Of a DNA stretch of 47,774 bases, positions 24,909 to 31,660 are shown in pieces. Origin of the DNA: Phocaeicola massiliensis B84634 = Timone 84634 = DSM 17679 = JCM 13223 (GTDB lineage: Bacteria; Bacteroidota; Bacteroidia; Bacteroidales; Bacteroidaceae); NCBI RefSeq assembly GCF_000382445.1, contig NZ_KB905472.1:1826909-1874682 (forward strand), in the 5' to 3' direction. The position numbers were made by a program, and so were the translations under genes. The notes beneath the pieces were generated by a model. The model saw only the letters and a list, made by a program, of their open reading frames with translations, did no database searches and had not been told where the DNA came from. Every line of letters starts with the position of its first letter. The stretch's first letter is position 1.

Positions 24909-25074
24909 TCTCTTTTAATCCTGCCATTATATCCCATCTTTGCAGCGTCAAAAACGATAGCGGACGAGCTGACAATTAAGAGGGGAAGTAAAACCACTCA
25001 TTAATTTCTCTCTTTTAATCAGCCCAGAAGCAAGTAGTTTTGCAACATCAAAATCAATTAAAGCTGGAGCGCAC
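24875..25074 (+). repeat. Diverged 100-bp tandem repeat with a promoter in each copy
   Basis: Two head-to-tail units are exactly 100 bp apart. ATTAAGAGGG lies at 24875 and 24975, TTTCTCTCTTTTAATC at 24905 and 25005, and the -7 regions at 24935 (CATCTTTG) and 25035 (TAGTTTTG), each followed by GCArCrTCAAAAwC. Conserved blocks separated by diverged spacers suggest that the blocks are protein-binding sites. The downstream copy has the perfect promoter and serves the DGQHR gene at 25099. Confidence 0.75.
25035..25042 (+). promoter_or_regulatory. Promoter -7 box of the DGQHR gene
   Basis: TAGTTTTG, perfect TAnnTTTG, 56 nt upstream of the ATG, inside the second 100-bp repeat unit. The equivalent CATCTTTG at 24935 has one mismatch and may be a weaker second promoter. 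Confidence 0.6.
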
Positions 25075-25098
25075 CAGTCTAAAAACTGCAAAGAAAAT

Positions 25099-26007
25099 AT
25101 GATGACTATTTATTTTTATGGCAGCAATCGTGAAATCGTAGCAGAGAATGTAAAGAAGTGCTATTCTATGATTGAGAAATATGGCTTCAATGCAGCAATG
25201 GGTAAGATTAAGTTAGTTGGCAGCGAGGATTTAACAGGAGAGAAATTATTAAAAGTTTCCATTGTACCTAAGTCCAATGCCAAACCTCTTTCAATAGACA
25301 ACTGGATGCTGAATACAGAAGAGGTTACAGATGCTACTGAAAGAGCAGCAGCTAAAGCTCCTGTAGATGGACAACACAGAATGATAGCCATGTTCATACT
25401 GGAGGTAGAAGGTTTTCTTGATTTTAATGAGGAAGAAATGACTGAAACCATTAAGAAGCCAGAGAATATGAGTTTAGCATTATTTACAGCTTCTATCAAC
25501 AATGGCAGACCTTGGAATTATAAAGACTTTAGCAAATCAAAGTTCCAAACAGGAAACGAGAGAATTGATTATATTGAAGCACAAATTCAAGAAACAGGAT
25601 TGAAGTCTGACGTAATCTATAGTTTTTACACATTAGGACAAGCAGAGATTAAAGCCAATGTCGCCAAAGACCTTAAAATGGGCATAAACAGACTACCTAA
25701 ATCTTTAAAGTTAAATGCAACCACCCAAGAGTTAGGCGATAAAGTTCTAAAGGCTTTCAAGAGTAGTAAAATCTCTGAATCCACATATAACAATGGAAGA
25801 TTAGCTAAAGGATTTAAGTTGTTCTACAATGAATACAAACCTGAGATTAACCAAATCCAACAGTTAGTTGCCATGATTGACAAAGATGTGTGGTTTAGTA
25901 ATCAGAAACCAGACGGTAGTGCTGAAGCCAAACAATATTATAAGAATTTTGAGAAATGGTTCCAATATATGAATGAGAATAGCAACAAGCCTGTAGAAAC
26001 CGCATAA
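25099..26007 (+). CDS. DGQHR-motif protein, ParB/sulfiredoxin-like fold
   Basis: A 302-residue cytosolic protein with the sequence PVDGQHRMIAM, D90-G-Q-H-R94. This motif marks a branch of the ParB/Srx nuclease-like fold (compare the DGQHR and ParB N-terminal domains). Upstream of it is IVPKSNAKPLSIDNWMLNTEE, as in ParB-like domains where an N-terminal strand precedes the motif. The C-terminal ~150 residues are helical and lysine-rich. Roles of relatives include partition, transcription control and ATP/CTP-dependent switching; which applies here is unknown. The 100-bp repeats upstream are candidate operators for it. Confidence 0.65.
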   Translation: MMTIYFYGSNREIVAENVKKCYSMIEKYGFNAAMGKIKLVGSEDLTGEKLLKVSIVPKSNAKPLSIDNWMLNTEEVTDATERAAAKAPVDGQHRMIAMFILEVEGFLDFNEEEMTETIKKPENMSLALFTASINNGRPWNYKDFSKSKFQTGNERIDYIEAQIQETGLKSDVIYSFYTLGQAEIKANVAKDLKMGINRLPKSLKLNATTQELGDKVLKAFKSSKISESTYNNGRLAKGFKLFYNEYKPEINQIQQLVAMIDKDVWFSNQKPDGSAEAKQYYKNFEKWFQYMNENSNKPVETA

Positions 26008-26020
26008 CCAATTAACAATA

Positions 26021-26043
26021 AAGTCCATGTGACAGGTGGACTT
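26021..26043 (+). terminator. Short hairpin after the DGQHR gene
   Basis: AAGTCCA (26021-26027) and TGGACTT (26037-26043) form a 7-bp stem with a 9-nt loop, 13 bp after the stop. There is no T run, so it is only a weak terminator candidate. Confidence 0.35.
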
Positions 26044-26208
26044 ACTCTCCCCAAGTTCTTAGACATTCTGAATAGCCTCAAGTCTGATTACTAAATGTGT
26101 GGTCTTATCATTAGTCCCTCATTCATGGAATTACTATCTTTACAGTACCACAAACAGATAATCCCACCACACAGATTGACGGACTACAAACTATTCAGAA
26201 TATCTAAA

Positions 26209-26382
26209 ATGGAAGAATTTACTTATGAACAGATAAGGGTTAAGGCTCTTAAACAGGGAATAAAAGATAACAAGGTTCACATTGGATTGTGGGCTAATCT
26301 TAATAACTATCTAAAGACAAGGAGAAAAAAGAATGGAAAGGTTATTACTTATTATATCGCATTACAGAAGTTGGCTTACTGA
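26209..26382 (+). CDS. Small basic protein, 57 residues
   Basis: A frame starting at ATG 26209 (MEEFTYEQIRVKALKQGIKD) encodes 57 residues, strongly basic at the end (LKTRRKKNGKVITYYIALQKLAY). A longer reading up to 26095 is possible, but a near-consensus -7 box (TATCTTTA, near 26146) lies inside that extension, which favours the short form. A small basic protein in an integrative element is a typical excisionase or regulator, but no motif proves it. Confidence 0.45.
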   Translation: MEEFTYEQIRVKALKQGIKDNKVHIGLWANLNNYLKTRRKKNGKVITYYIALQKLAY

Positions 26383-26458
26383 CAAGATAAAAATTGAAAC
26401 TGAGAGATTCATATTGTCAAATTTGGGAGGTGTGCTTATTCACTTTTTACTGCGTGTC

Positions 26459-26499
26459 TAAACACCCCCTCTCTACATTCCTACGCTACATTCCAATAA
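26459..26499. repeat. Candidate replication-origin repeats upstream of the Rep-like gene
   Basis: The 13-bp TAAACACCCCCTC (26459-26471) recurs at 27605-27617, so the two copies bracket the Rep-like region. Directly after the first copy CTACATTCC occurs twice, 13 bp apart, like short iterons. No long AT-rich run or DnaA box is obvious. Confidence 0.4.
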
Positions 26500-26568
26500 G
26501 ACCTATGCAATGTCCTTGCGGACACCACACAGGTAATCTGTAAGCTGGGAGTGACTAAAATCAATGAT

Positions 26569-26781
26569 ATGTGGATTTATAACAATCATTTCTATAACAA
26601 GCTGAGCGAACTTAGGAAGTCAAACAAATTAAGTTCCTCTAAAATGAGATTCTTATTAAAGACCAACCAAATCATTTTAATTAAGCATATTGAGCGATTG
26701 CCTTATGAGCGAAGAAAAACTACCATTCAAGGAATACACAGTAATGAGCAACAATCTGATTCAAAAGTTAGGTTGTGCTGA
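26569..26781 (+). CDS. Possible small protein overlapping the Rep-like gene
   Basis: A 70-codon frame, basic (KLSELRKSNKLSSSKMRFLLKTNQIILIKHIERL), resembling a helix-turn-helix stretch. It overlaps the first 77 bp of the Rep-like gene in another frame, which weakens the case. It could be a copy-control or leader product. Its start could also be the GTG at 26551. No promoter is evident. Confidence 0.3.
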   Translation: MWIYNNHFYNKLSELRKSNKLSSSKMRFLLKTNQIILIKHIERLPYERRKTTIQGIHSNEQQSDSKVRLC

Positions 26782-27520
26782 TGTTTACAGGACATACGTG
26801 TTACTATTGACAGCAGACAAAAACACATTGATTACTGACACCACGATAGACCAGCTTGCATCATTTGTTGGTGATAAACCTGCCAACTATAAAGGTGGTA
26901 AGAGTTCCAAATCATTCAATGACAAGTTAAGAGCCACAGGGGAAGTTACTATACAGAAAAAGGATAGTGGCAGGGATGACAGGACTTGGACAGATTATAT
27001 ATTCTCTCCAGTCTGTTTTGGGCATTACAGAAGAATCAACAGGGAGTTTTACGATTCATACAACAATACTCTGGATTTAAAACTAAGAGGATTCATCCTT
27101 AAATTGTTCAGTGCAGCAGAACCACACAGCCATACTATTACTTTACCTGTAAGGAGAATGAAAGAACTAATCCACATGGGACATGACACTATTTCCAGAT
27201 ACATAGAGCAACTAAGGGATATGGACTTATTGGATGAAGTTGGGGATTCAATCATACTAAAGGCTAAAGGTTTGCTTATAGACCTACCCAAAGATAAATA
27301 TGTGGAGGAAGTGAAAGCAGTCTTTGAACACATGATAGCATTTAACGAGAGCAGAGGAAACCCCATTTCAAGGGAGTGCATGATTTATAAGAAGTACAAG
27401 GAGAATAATTTTGAGGGAGTTAAGGATATGCACGCTCTTATGAAATCATTATCAAATGGGTTGGTAGGCAGGAAGCAGGAGGTAAAAGACAAGGAAGAAC
27501 TACCAGACCTATTCCTATGA
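26705..27520 (+). CDS. Winged-helix replication-initiator-like protein
   Basis: A 271-residue soluble protein starting MSEEKLPFKEYTVMSNNLIQK at 26705; a TTG-initiated extension upstream is unlikely. It has two apparent winged-helix units: residues ~20-75 (YRTYVLLLTADKNTLITDTTIDQLASFV) and ~125-185 (LRGFILKLFSAAEPHS...LIHMGHDTISRYIEQLRDMDLLDEV). This two-winged-helix plan is that of plasmid Rep proteins (RepA/Rep_3 style), but a DNA-binding regulator is also possible. The flanking 13-bp direct repeats and upstream iteron-like words support Rep. The stop overlaps an ATG (ATGA) of a 47-codon frame running to about 27660, too short for me to call. Confidence 0.5.
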   Translation: MSEEKLPFKEYTVMSNNLIQKLGCADVYRTYVLLLTADKNTLITDTTIDQLASFVGDKPANYKGGKSSKSFNDKLRATGEVTIQKKDSGRDDRTWTDYIFSPVCFGHYRRINREFYDSYNNTLDLKLRGFILKLFSAAEPHSHTITLPVRRMKELIHMGHDTISRYIEQLRDMDLLDEVGDSIILKAKGLLIDLPKDKYVEEVKAVFEHMIAFNESRGNPISRECMIYKKYKENNFEGVKDMHALMKSLSNGLVGRKQEVKDKEELPDLFL

Positions 27521-27878
27521 ATCAGTCTAAGCTACCATCAATAAGCATACCATTATCAGCATTTCCAATTTTAAAGAGTTATACACGAGACACCCCTACC
27601 CACATAAACACCCCCTCATGGCTCTTAAATAAAAAAGAATGCTTTAGAAATGTAGTCTGATAGCTGACTGAAATAAGCATTCTTATTAATCCAAGAACAG
27701 GCACGATGCACTATTATCACAACCAACCTATAATTTACTAATGCTCCTCATTTCCTTTGAAAGAATCTTTAGGGAAAGACATAGGACAGCCTAAAATACA
27801 GGTGAAGAAATTCACTTGTGTTTTAGGTCTGTTCTTGTTAAATCCATTCAATCAATAACCATTTAATTCAATTTCATT
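27521..27878. other. Non-coding interval with two inverted repeats
   Basis: This gap holds the second TAAACACCCCCTC (27605-27617), an inverted repeat AAGAATGCTT/AAGCATTCTT (27635-27644 and 27675-27684), and a long hairpin at 27784-27834. Apart from a 47-codon frame overlapping the Rep-like stop, no coding potential is seen. It may contain the element's origin or the control region of the DUF3871 gene. Confidence 0.45.
27784..27834 (+). repeat. Long perfect-loop hairpin upstream of the DUF3871 gene
   Basis: CCTAAAATACAGGTGAA and TTCACTTGTGTTTTAGG fold into a 17-bp stem (two G-U pairs) closed by GAAA, and GACAG/CTGTT lengthens it after a bulge. There is no T tract. It ends 44 bp before the ATG at 27879, so it could be a 5' leader element, a protein-binding cruciform or a single-strand origin. 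Confidence 0.6.
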
Positions 27879-28898
27879 ATGAGAGATTTAGTAATTATGC
27901 CAGCTATGGCACAGCGTAGAGAATCATTAAACATGGGTGAGTTTGCAGAAGAAGCAATCATTGTAGAAGAAGTTGCAGCACCCAAAAGAGTAAATCATTT
28001 CATTGAAGCAAATACACAGGAAGTAACCTTGCAGCATCTACAACAAGACTGCATCATTCCAAGTTTTGCATCAATGGAAGAAACCATTAGCCACCAATCC
28101 TTTATAGGTGCAGTAGTGGATGCTGCTAAGGATTACTTTCATGGAGAGCAGTTTGATATGCCAGAGATTAGAATCTCACACCCTATCAATGGTAGAATAC
28201 CAAGTGCATTAGGTAAGAAGGCTTCTGAACTGACTGATAAAGAGAAAACTTTGTTCTATCAGAGAATGTGCTTCTGCTTTGAAATTCCATCCATTGTACA
28301 TGATGAATACGGTAATCGTTTAGCATTATCCATTGGTGGAGTGAGAGCATATAACGAGATTAACCTGTACAGTAAGAAATCTGTGGAGAGATTTAAAATC
28401 TTCATAGGCTTTCGTAATCGTGTGTGCTCAAATTTAATGCTTACTACTGACGGTTTACAGGATAAGATAGAAGTCCTAAGCGTACAGGAACTATATGCAG
28501 CAGCATTGAATCTGTTCCATGCTTACAACCCATCCAAAGACCTGCATCTATTAAGGACACTTGGGCAGATGTCAATCTCTACAAGCGAGTTTTGTCAGAT
28601 AATAGGCAGGATGAGATTATATCAAGCTCTTACACCCAACCAACAGAAACGCTTACCTCGTCTATTGTTGGGTGACAGTCAAATTAATGCAGCTTGCAGA
28701 GCATTCGTTTCTGATGCGAACTTTAAAAGTACAGGAGACAGCATTACTGGTTGGCAGCTCTTAAACCTGCTCAATGGTTCTGTAAAGTCAAGTTACATTG
28801 ATAACTTCTTGGAGAAGAATCTTAACTGCACAGAGTTCGTACAAGGCATCCAACGTGCCAAATTAGGAGATAGTGAATACGCTTGGTTCTTGGGCTGA
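27879..28898 (+). CDS. DUF3871 family protein
   Basis: A 339-residue soluble protein matching the DUF3871 pattern seen in Bacteroidetes mobile elements (EISHPINGRIPSALGKKASELTDKEKTLFYQRMCFCFEIP...ALSIGGVRAYNEINLY...FKIFIGFRNRVCSNLML). It is reminiscent of phage/plasmid DUF932-type proteins of unknown role. It is followed by a terminator and then RadC. I assign the family by recognition; its activity is unknown, but its frequent company with rep and radC genes suggests a role in element DNA maintenance. Confidence 0.75.
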   Translation: MRDLVIMPAMAQRRESLNMGEFAEEAIIVEEVAAPKRVNHFIEANTQEVTLQHLQQDCIIPSFASMEETISHQSFIGAVVDAAKDYFHGEQFDMPEIRISHPINGRIPSALGKKASELTDKEKTLFYQRMCFCFEIPSIVHDEYGNRLALSIGGVRAYNEINLYSKKSVERFKIFIGFRNRVCSNLMLTTDGLQDKIEVLSVQELYAAALNLFHAYNPSKDLHLLRTLGQMSISTSEFCQIIGRMRLYQALTPNQQKRLPRLLLGDSQINAACRAFVSDANFKSTGDSITGWQLLNLLNGSVKSSYIDNFLEKNLNCTEFVQGIQRAKLGDSEYAWFLG

Positions 28899-28919
28899 GT
28901 GGATTGTTGATTGAGAGAG

Positions 28920-28956
28920 GAAAGGGCATCATTAACTTGGTGTCCTTTCTTTATTT
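28920..28956 (+). terminator. Intrinsic terminator after DUF3871
   Basis: GAAAGGGCA (28920-28928) pairs with TGTCCTTTC (28941-28949), followed by TTTATTTCT. It shares the AAGGGCA...TGTCCTT words with the hairpin after radC, so the two may derive from one another. Confidence 0.7.
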
Positions 28957-28983
28957 CTACCAACTTATTAAACATTGTACATT

Positions 28984-29430
28984 ATGGATATAGATTATAC
29001 TGTGGGTGAAGTGGAACTGTCTTACAAACCCAAATTCAAGAAACTGCATAAGGTAGTCAGTTCAGAGGATGCTTACAGATACTTGCTTCCTACCTATAAG
29101 GAGGGTACAATCTGTTACAAAGAATACTTCAAAGTCCTGTTCTTAAACCAAGCCAAGCAAGTTTTAGGTTACACTCTCATATCAGAGGGTGGAATTACTG
29201 AAACTTGTGCTGATGTAAGAGTAATTCTACAAGCTGCATTGCTTACCAATTCAGTAGCCATTATTCTTGCACATAACCATCCAAGCGGTAGCATGAAACC
29301 AAGTAGGCAGGATATGGAGATTACTAAACAGGTCAAGGATGCTGCAAGACTTATGAGAATTACAGTTTTAGACCACCTCATATTAACAGATACAGGATAT
29401 TACAGCTTCGCAGACGAGGGAGAATTATAA
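28984..29430 (+). CDS. radC: RadC/JAB-domain protein
   Basis: A 148-residue protein with the JAB1/MPN+ metalloprotease-like motif in ILAHNHPSGSMKPSRQD (H-x-H-x7-S-x2-D), and the preceding DVRVILQAALLTNSVAIIL strand. It lacks the N-terminal helix-hairpin-helix of chromosomal RadC, so it is the short mobile-element form. The start is the ATG at 28984 (MDIDYTVGEV). Despite its name, RadC has no proven DNA-repair role; short forms are common on integrative elements and may process DNA or ubiquitin-like conjugates. Confidence 0.88.
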   Translation: MDIDYTVGEVELSYKPKFKKLHKVVSSEDAYRYLLPTYKEGTICYKEYFKVLFLNQAKQVLGYTLISEGGITETCADVRVILQAALLTNSVAIILAHNHPSGSMKPSRQDMEITKQVKDAARLMRITVLDHLILTDTGYYSFADEGEL

Positions 29431-29434
29431 TAAG

Positions 29435-29471
29435 GTAAAGGGCACTCAATTTCTAAGTTGGGTGTCCTTAC
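29435..29471 (+). terminator. Terminator-like hairpin after radC
   Basis: GTAAAGGGCACTCAA and TTGGGTGTCCTTAC form a ~14-bp stem with one bulged A and an 8-nt loop, 4 bp after the radC stop. The following sequence is TTAATAAT, a weak U tract. Confidence 0.6.
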
Positions 29472-29476
29472 TTAAT

Positions 29477-29559
29477 AATATTCACTTCTACTATTAGTGA
29501 ATGTTCCTTTAGTAATCAGTGAGTTAGTAAATCCAACTCAGAATTAATATTCACTTCTA
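29477..29559. repeat. Direct and inverted repeats before the short tyrosine recombinase
   Basis: AATATTCACTTCTA occurs at 29477-29490 and again at 29546-29559. The first copy also forms the dyad ATTCACT/AGTGAAT (29480-29486 and 29496-29502). The complement AGAAGTGAAT recurs near 30460. The second copy lies 26 bp upstream of the recombinase ATG, so these are plausible binding or recombination sites of that enzyme. Confidence 0.5.
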
Positions 29560-29585
29560 TTCGTTTCATTATAAAACAGAATATT

Positions 29586-30173
29586 ATGTCACTTAAATAT
29601 TCAAGCACAACCGCAGACTATCTTATATGGTCTGAAGCAATGAACCTCATACGAAAGTTAGCCAAAGACGAGAATTATAAAATCTCACTTCTTATAGCTT
29701 TGGGATGCTTCACAGGATTAAGAATATCTGATATTCTATCTCTAAGGTGGAAACAGATATTAGGTGCAGACGAATTTACAGTAATTGAGCAAAAGACAGG
29801 TAAGGTAAGAATTATCAGACTGAACCCCCAATTACAGCAGCATATTAAAGAGTGCTACGAGCATATAAATCCAGTTGGAATCAATGCGCCAATTCTTATA
29901 AGTCAGAAAGGCACTATCTTCACAGTCCAGAGAATCAATATCATTCTTAAAGAGGTGAAGAAGAAGTACAAGTTAAAGATTAAGAACTTTAGCTGCCATT
30001 CGCTTAGAAAGACTTTTGGTAGGCAGGTCTATAACATGAACAGCGATAACGCAGAGTTGGCATTAGTAAAGTTGATGGAACTGTTCAACCATAGTTCTGT
30101 TGCCATTACTAAAAGATACTTGGGATTAAGGCAGGAAGAAATCTTACAGACTTATGACTGTTTGAGCTTCTGA
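29586..30173 (+). CDS. Short tyrosine recombinase, catalytic domain only
   Basis: A 195-residue protein consisting almost entirely of the phage-integrase catalytic domain. R46 (TGLRISDIL), K70 (EQKTGK), H138-x2-R141 (CHSLRKTF), H169 (FNHSS) and the nucleophile Y178 (KRYLGL) are all present. The N-terminal SAM-like core-binding domain of XerC/D and lambda-type integrases is missing. Such minimal recombinases are known as invertases and accessory recombinases. Because the serine enzyme explains integration, this one may act on the repeats beside it, on multimers of the circular form, or on another site. It ends before 740 bp of non-coding DNA. Confidence 0.85.
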   Translation: MSLKYSSTTADYLIWSEAMNLIRKLAKDENYKISLLIALGCFTGLRISDILSLRWKQILGADEFTVIEQKTGKVRIIRLNPQLQQHIKECYEHINPVGINAPILISQKGTIFTVQRINIILKEVKKKYKLKIKNFSCHSLRKTFGRQVYNMNSDNAELALVKLMELFNHSSVAITKRYLGLRQEEILQTYDCLSF

Positions 30174-30913
30174 TTATTGGGACAGGATTATTAAGATTCA
30201 TCTTTATAGTGGTCTGAATGATTCTGTCCCAAATCAATAGAATATTGAGCTTAGATATATCTAAAGTCCAATCTTAGTAGTTTGGCATTTCAGCTTTATA
30301 GAAGTAGTTCTATTCCATAAGTTTACAGACTTTAGAATTATCTCAACTCTTATTAATAATGTCGCAGGTAGCACTTCTTGAATATCCAACAATATGCTGA
30401 CTTAAAGATGATAATTCATGGTTGGTAAGAATATTCAGAATTTAGTCCTTATATGGGAAGAAGTGAATTTGATACCCACATGGATTTAGAGAGTTTAGAT
30501 GCAACTCTGACTAAATATCTCATGCAGACTATGTTTAATGGCACGATAATTACTATTTGTCCTCACTTCATGCCTATTAATTTAGAACCTTTCATTATCT
30601 TTGCACCAATTCCAACGAGCTAATGAGATAGGGAGTTGGAAGGACATAATTTAATGAGAGCATAACGAATTATCCTCTATTTGGAATCTGGACAATTTCA
30701 TAAGTTAGGGATAGTAGTTCAATATGCTCATGCTAATGCTATATACCTGCTTCATCTTTATGGAGTAGTGAATATATACATTCAGCATGGGCTATTGTCT
30801 ATTACTTAACTTAGGGCAGTCCAGAGCCTCAAATAGGGTAATATTCAATAGTTCCCATGCTCTTTTATTTTATAATAGCTTATCCATAGGGAACAGGTAG
30901 GCACAAGAATAAA
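30174..30913. other. 740-bp structured non-coding region
   Basis: No convincing gene is present; the best frame is 56 codons (30453-30623). Structures seen are the inverted repeat TTGGGACAG/CTGTCCCAA (30177-30185, 30224-30232), a perfect 14-bp palindrome TTAGATATATCTAA (30251-30264), a perfect -7 box TATCTTTG (30596-30603), and a long stem AGCATGGGCTATTG/CAATAGTTCCCATGCT (30784-30797, 30846-30861) followed by CTTTTATTTTA. The GTTCCC of that stem can instead pair with GGGAAC at 30889-30894. The region could encode an RNA of about 260 nt or hold recombination sites. Confidence 0.5.
30784..30870 (+). terminator. Terminator-like stem with a competing downstream partner
   Basis: The stem is 7 + 6 bp around a 2-nt bulge and is followed by a U-rich tract. 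GTTCCC (30851-30856) could alternatively pair with GGGAAC (30889-30894), 20 bp before the 119-residue gene. Two exclusive foldings, one with a terminator, are the layout of an attenuator. Confidence 0.4.
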
Positions 30914-31273
30914 ATGATAATGGATAAGAGAACTGCAACCTTTATTCAACAGATTACAAATAGATTCAACCAATTCAATATTGTTCATCAAGTAATGGAG
31001 AACGATTATAACACATCTAATTCAGTTTTGGATGAACCATTTACTTGCGATTATCAAATTAGCATATGGCTTCAAAACAATAAGTTAGGACACCAAGACT
31101 TGTACATGTACTTGAATAAAAAAGATGATTTAAGCTTAGTAGCCGTTAAGACCACTCATACAACGCCTAAATTATTAGAAATATGTCAGCGATTGGGCAT
31201 GCTTTATGGCGTTCCATTCAAGACAATAACAAAGGATAAGATTGGAAGAGATAGTTACTACTTTATCTTCTAA
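30914..31273 (+). CDS. Orphan protein, 119 residues
   Basis: Not recognised. It is a soluble, mixed alpha/beta protein starting MIMDKRTATFIQQITNRF (an ATG two codons later is equally possible). The middle, CDYQISIWLQNNKLGHQDLYMYLNKKDDLSLVAVKT, looks like strands and the end, EICQRLGMLYGVPFKTITKDKIGRDSYYFIF, like a helix-strand unit. It lies behind the structured non-coding region and 39 bp before the next small gene. Composition is like the rest of the element. Confidence 0.6.
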   Translation: MIMDKRTATFIQQITNRFNQFNIVHQVMENDYNTSNSVLDEPFTCDYQISIWLQNNKLGHQDLYMYLNKKDDLSLVAVKTTHTTPKLLEICQRLGMLYGVPFKTITKDKIGRDSYYFIF

Positions 31274-31312
31274 CTTTTTTAATTCTGAATAACAACCATT
31301 CAATTATAATAT

Positions 31313-31651
31313 ATGAAAGATAAATCTAAACACAATCTAAATCAATTCATTAAGAAGCTGCAATATCATGGAGCGATACAAAGAATGAATGATATGACAG
31401 GAAGATACAATGAGAAAGTTTCACTAAATGATTTGAACATGAAACTTCCTTGTGGAGCTTATATAACTTCAATGATATTATTAACTGACACAGAAGATAA
31501 TATAAAAGCTATAGCATGCCGTGGGACAAACCTTTCATCGTTACAGAAAGAAGTTTGGTGGTCTAATATATTCATGGGATTACCTGTGAGGATTAGTGGT
31601 ACAGACTTCGACAGTCTTTATCAACTTATCATATTCGCAACATTAATTTAA
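31313..31651 (+). CDS. Orphan protein, 112 residues
   Basis: Not recognised. It starts MKDKSKHNLNQFIKKLQYHG, with a basic N-terminal helix, then strand-like segments (GAYITSMILLTDTEDNIKAIACRG). There is no signal peptide. It ends 9 bp before the lipoprotein gene, so the two are probably co-transcribed, and follows the 119-residue gene by 39 bp. Confidence 0.6.
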   Translation: MKDKSKHNLNQFIKKLQYHGAIQRMNDMTGRYNEKVSLNDLNMKLPCGAYITSMILLTDTEDNIKAIACRGTNLSSLQKEVWWSNIFMGLPVRISGTDFDSLYQLIIFATLI

Positions 31652-31660
31652 TCAATATCA

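Noticed and set aside
24840..25098. CRISPR array
   Set aside because: The two 100-bp units are too long and only two in number; no array of short repeats with unique spacers exists anywhere in the window.
30453..30623. 56-codon frame in the 740-bp gap
   Set aside because: No promoter placed to serve it, unusual composition, and no recognisable domain; chance cannot be excluded.
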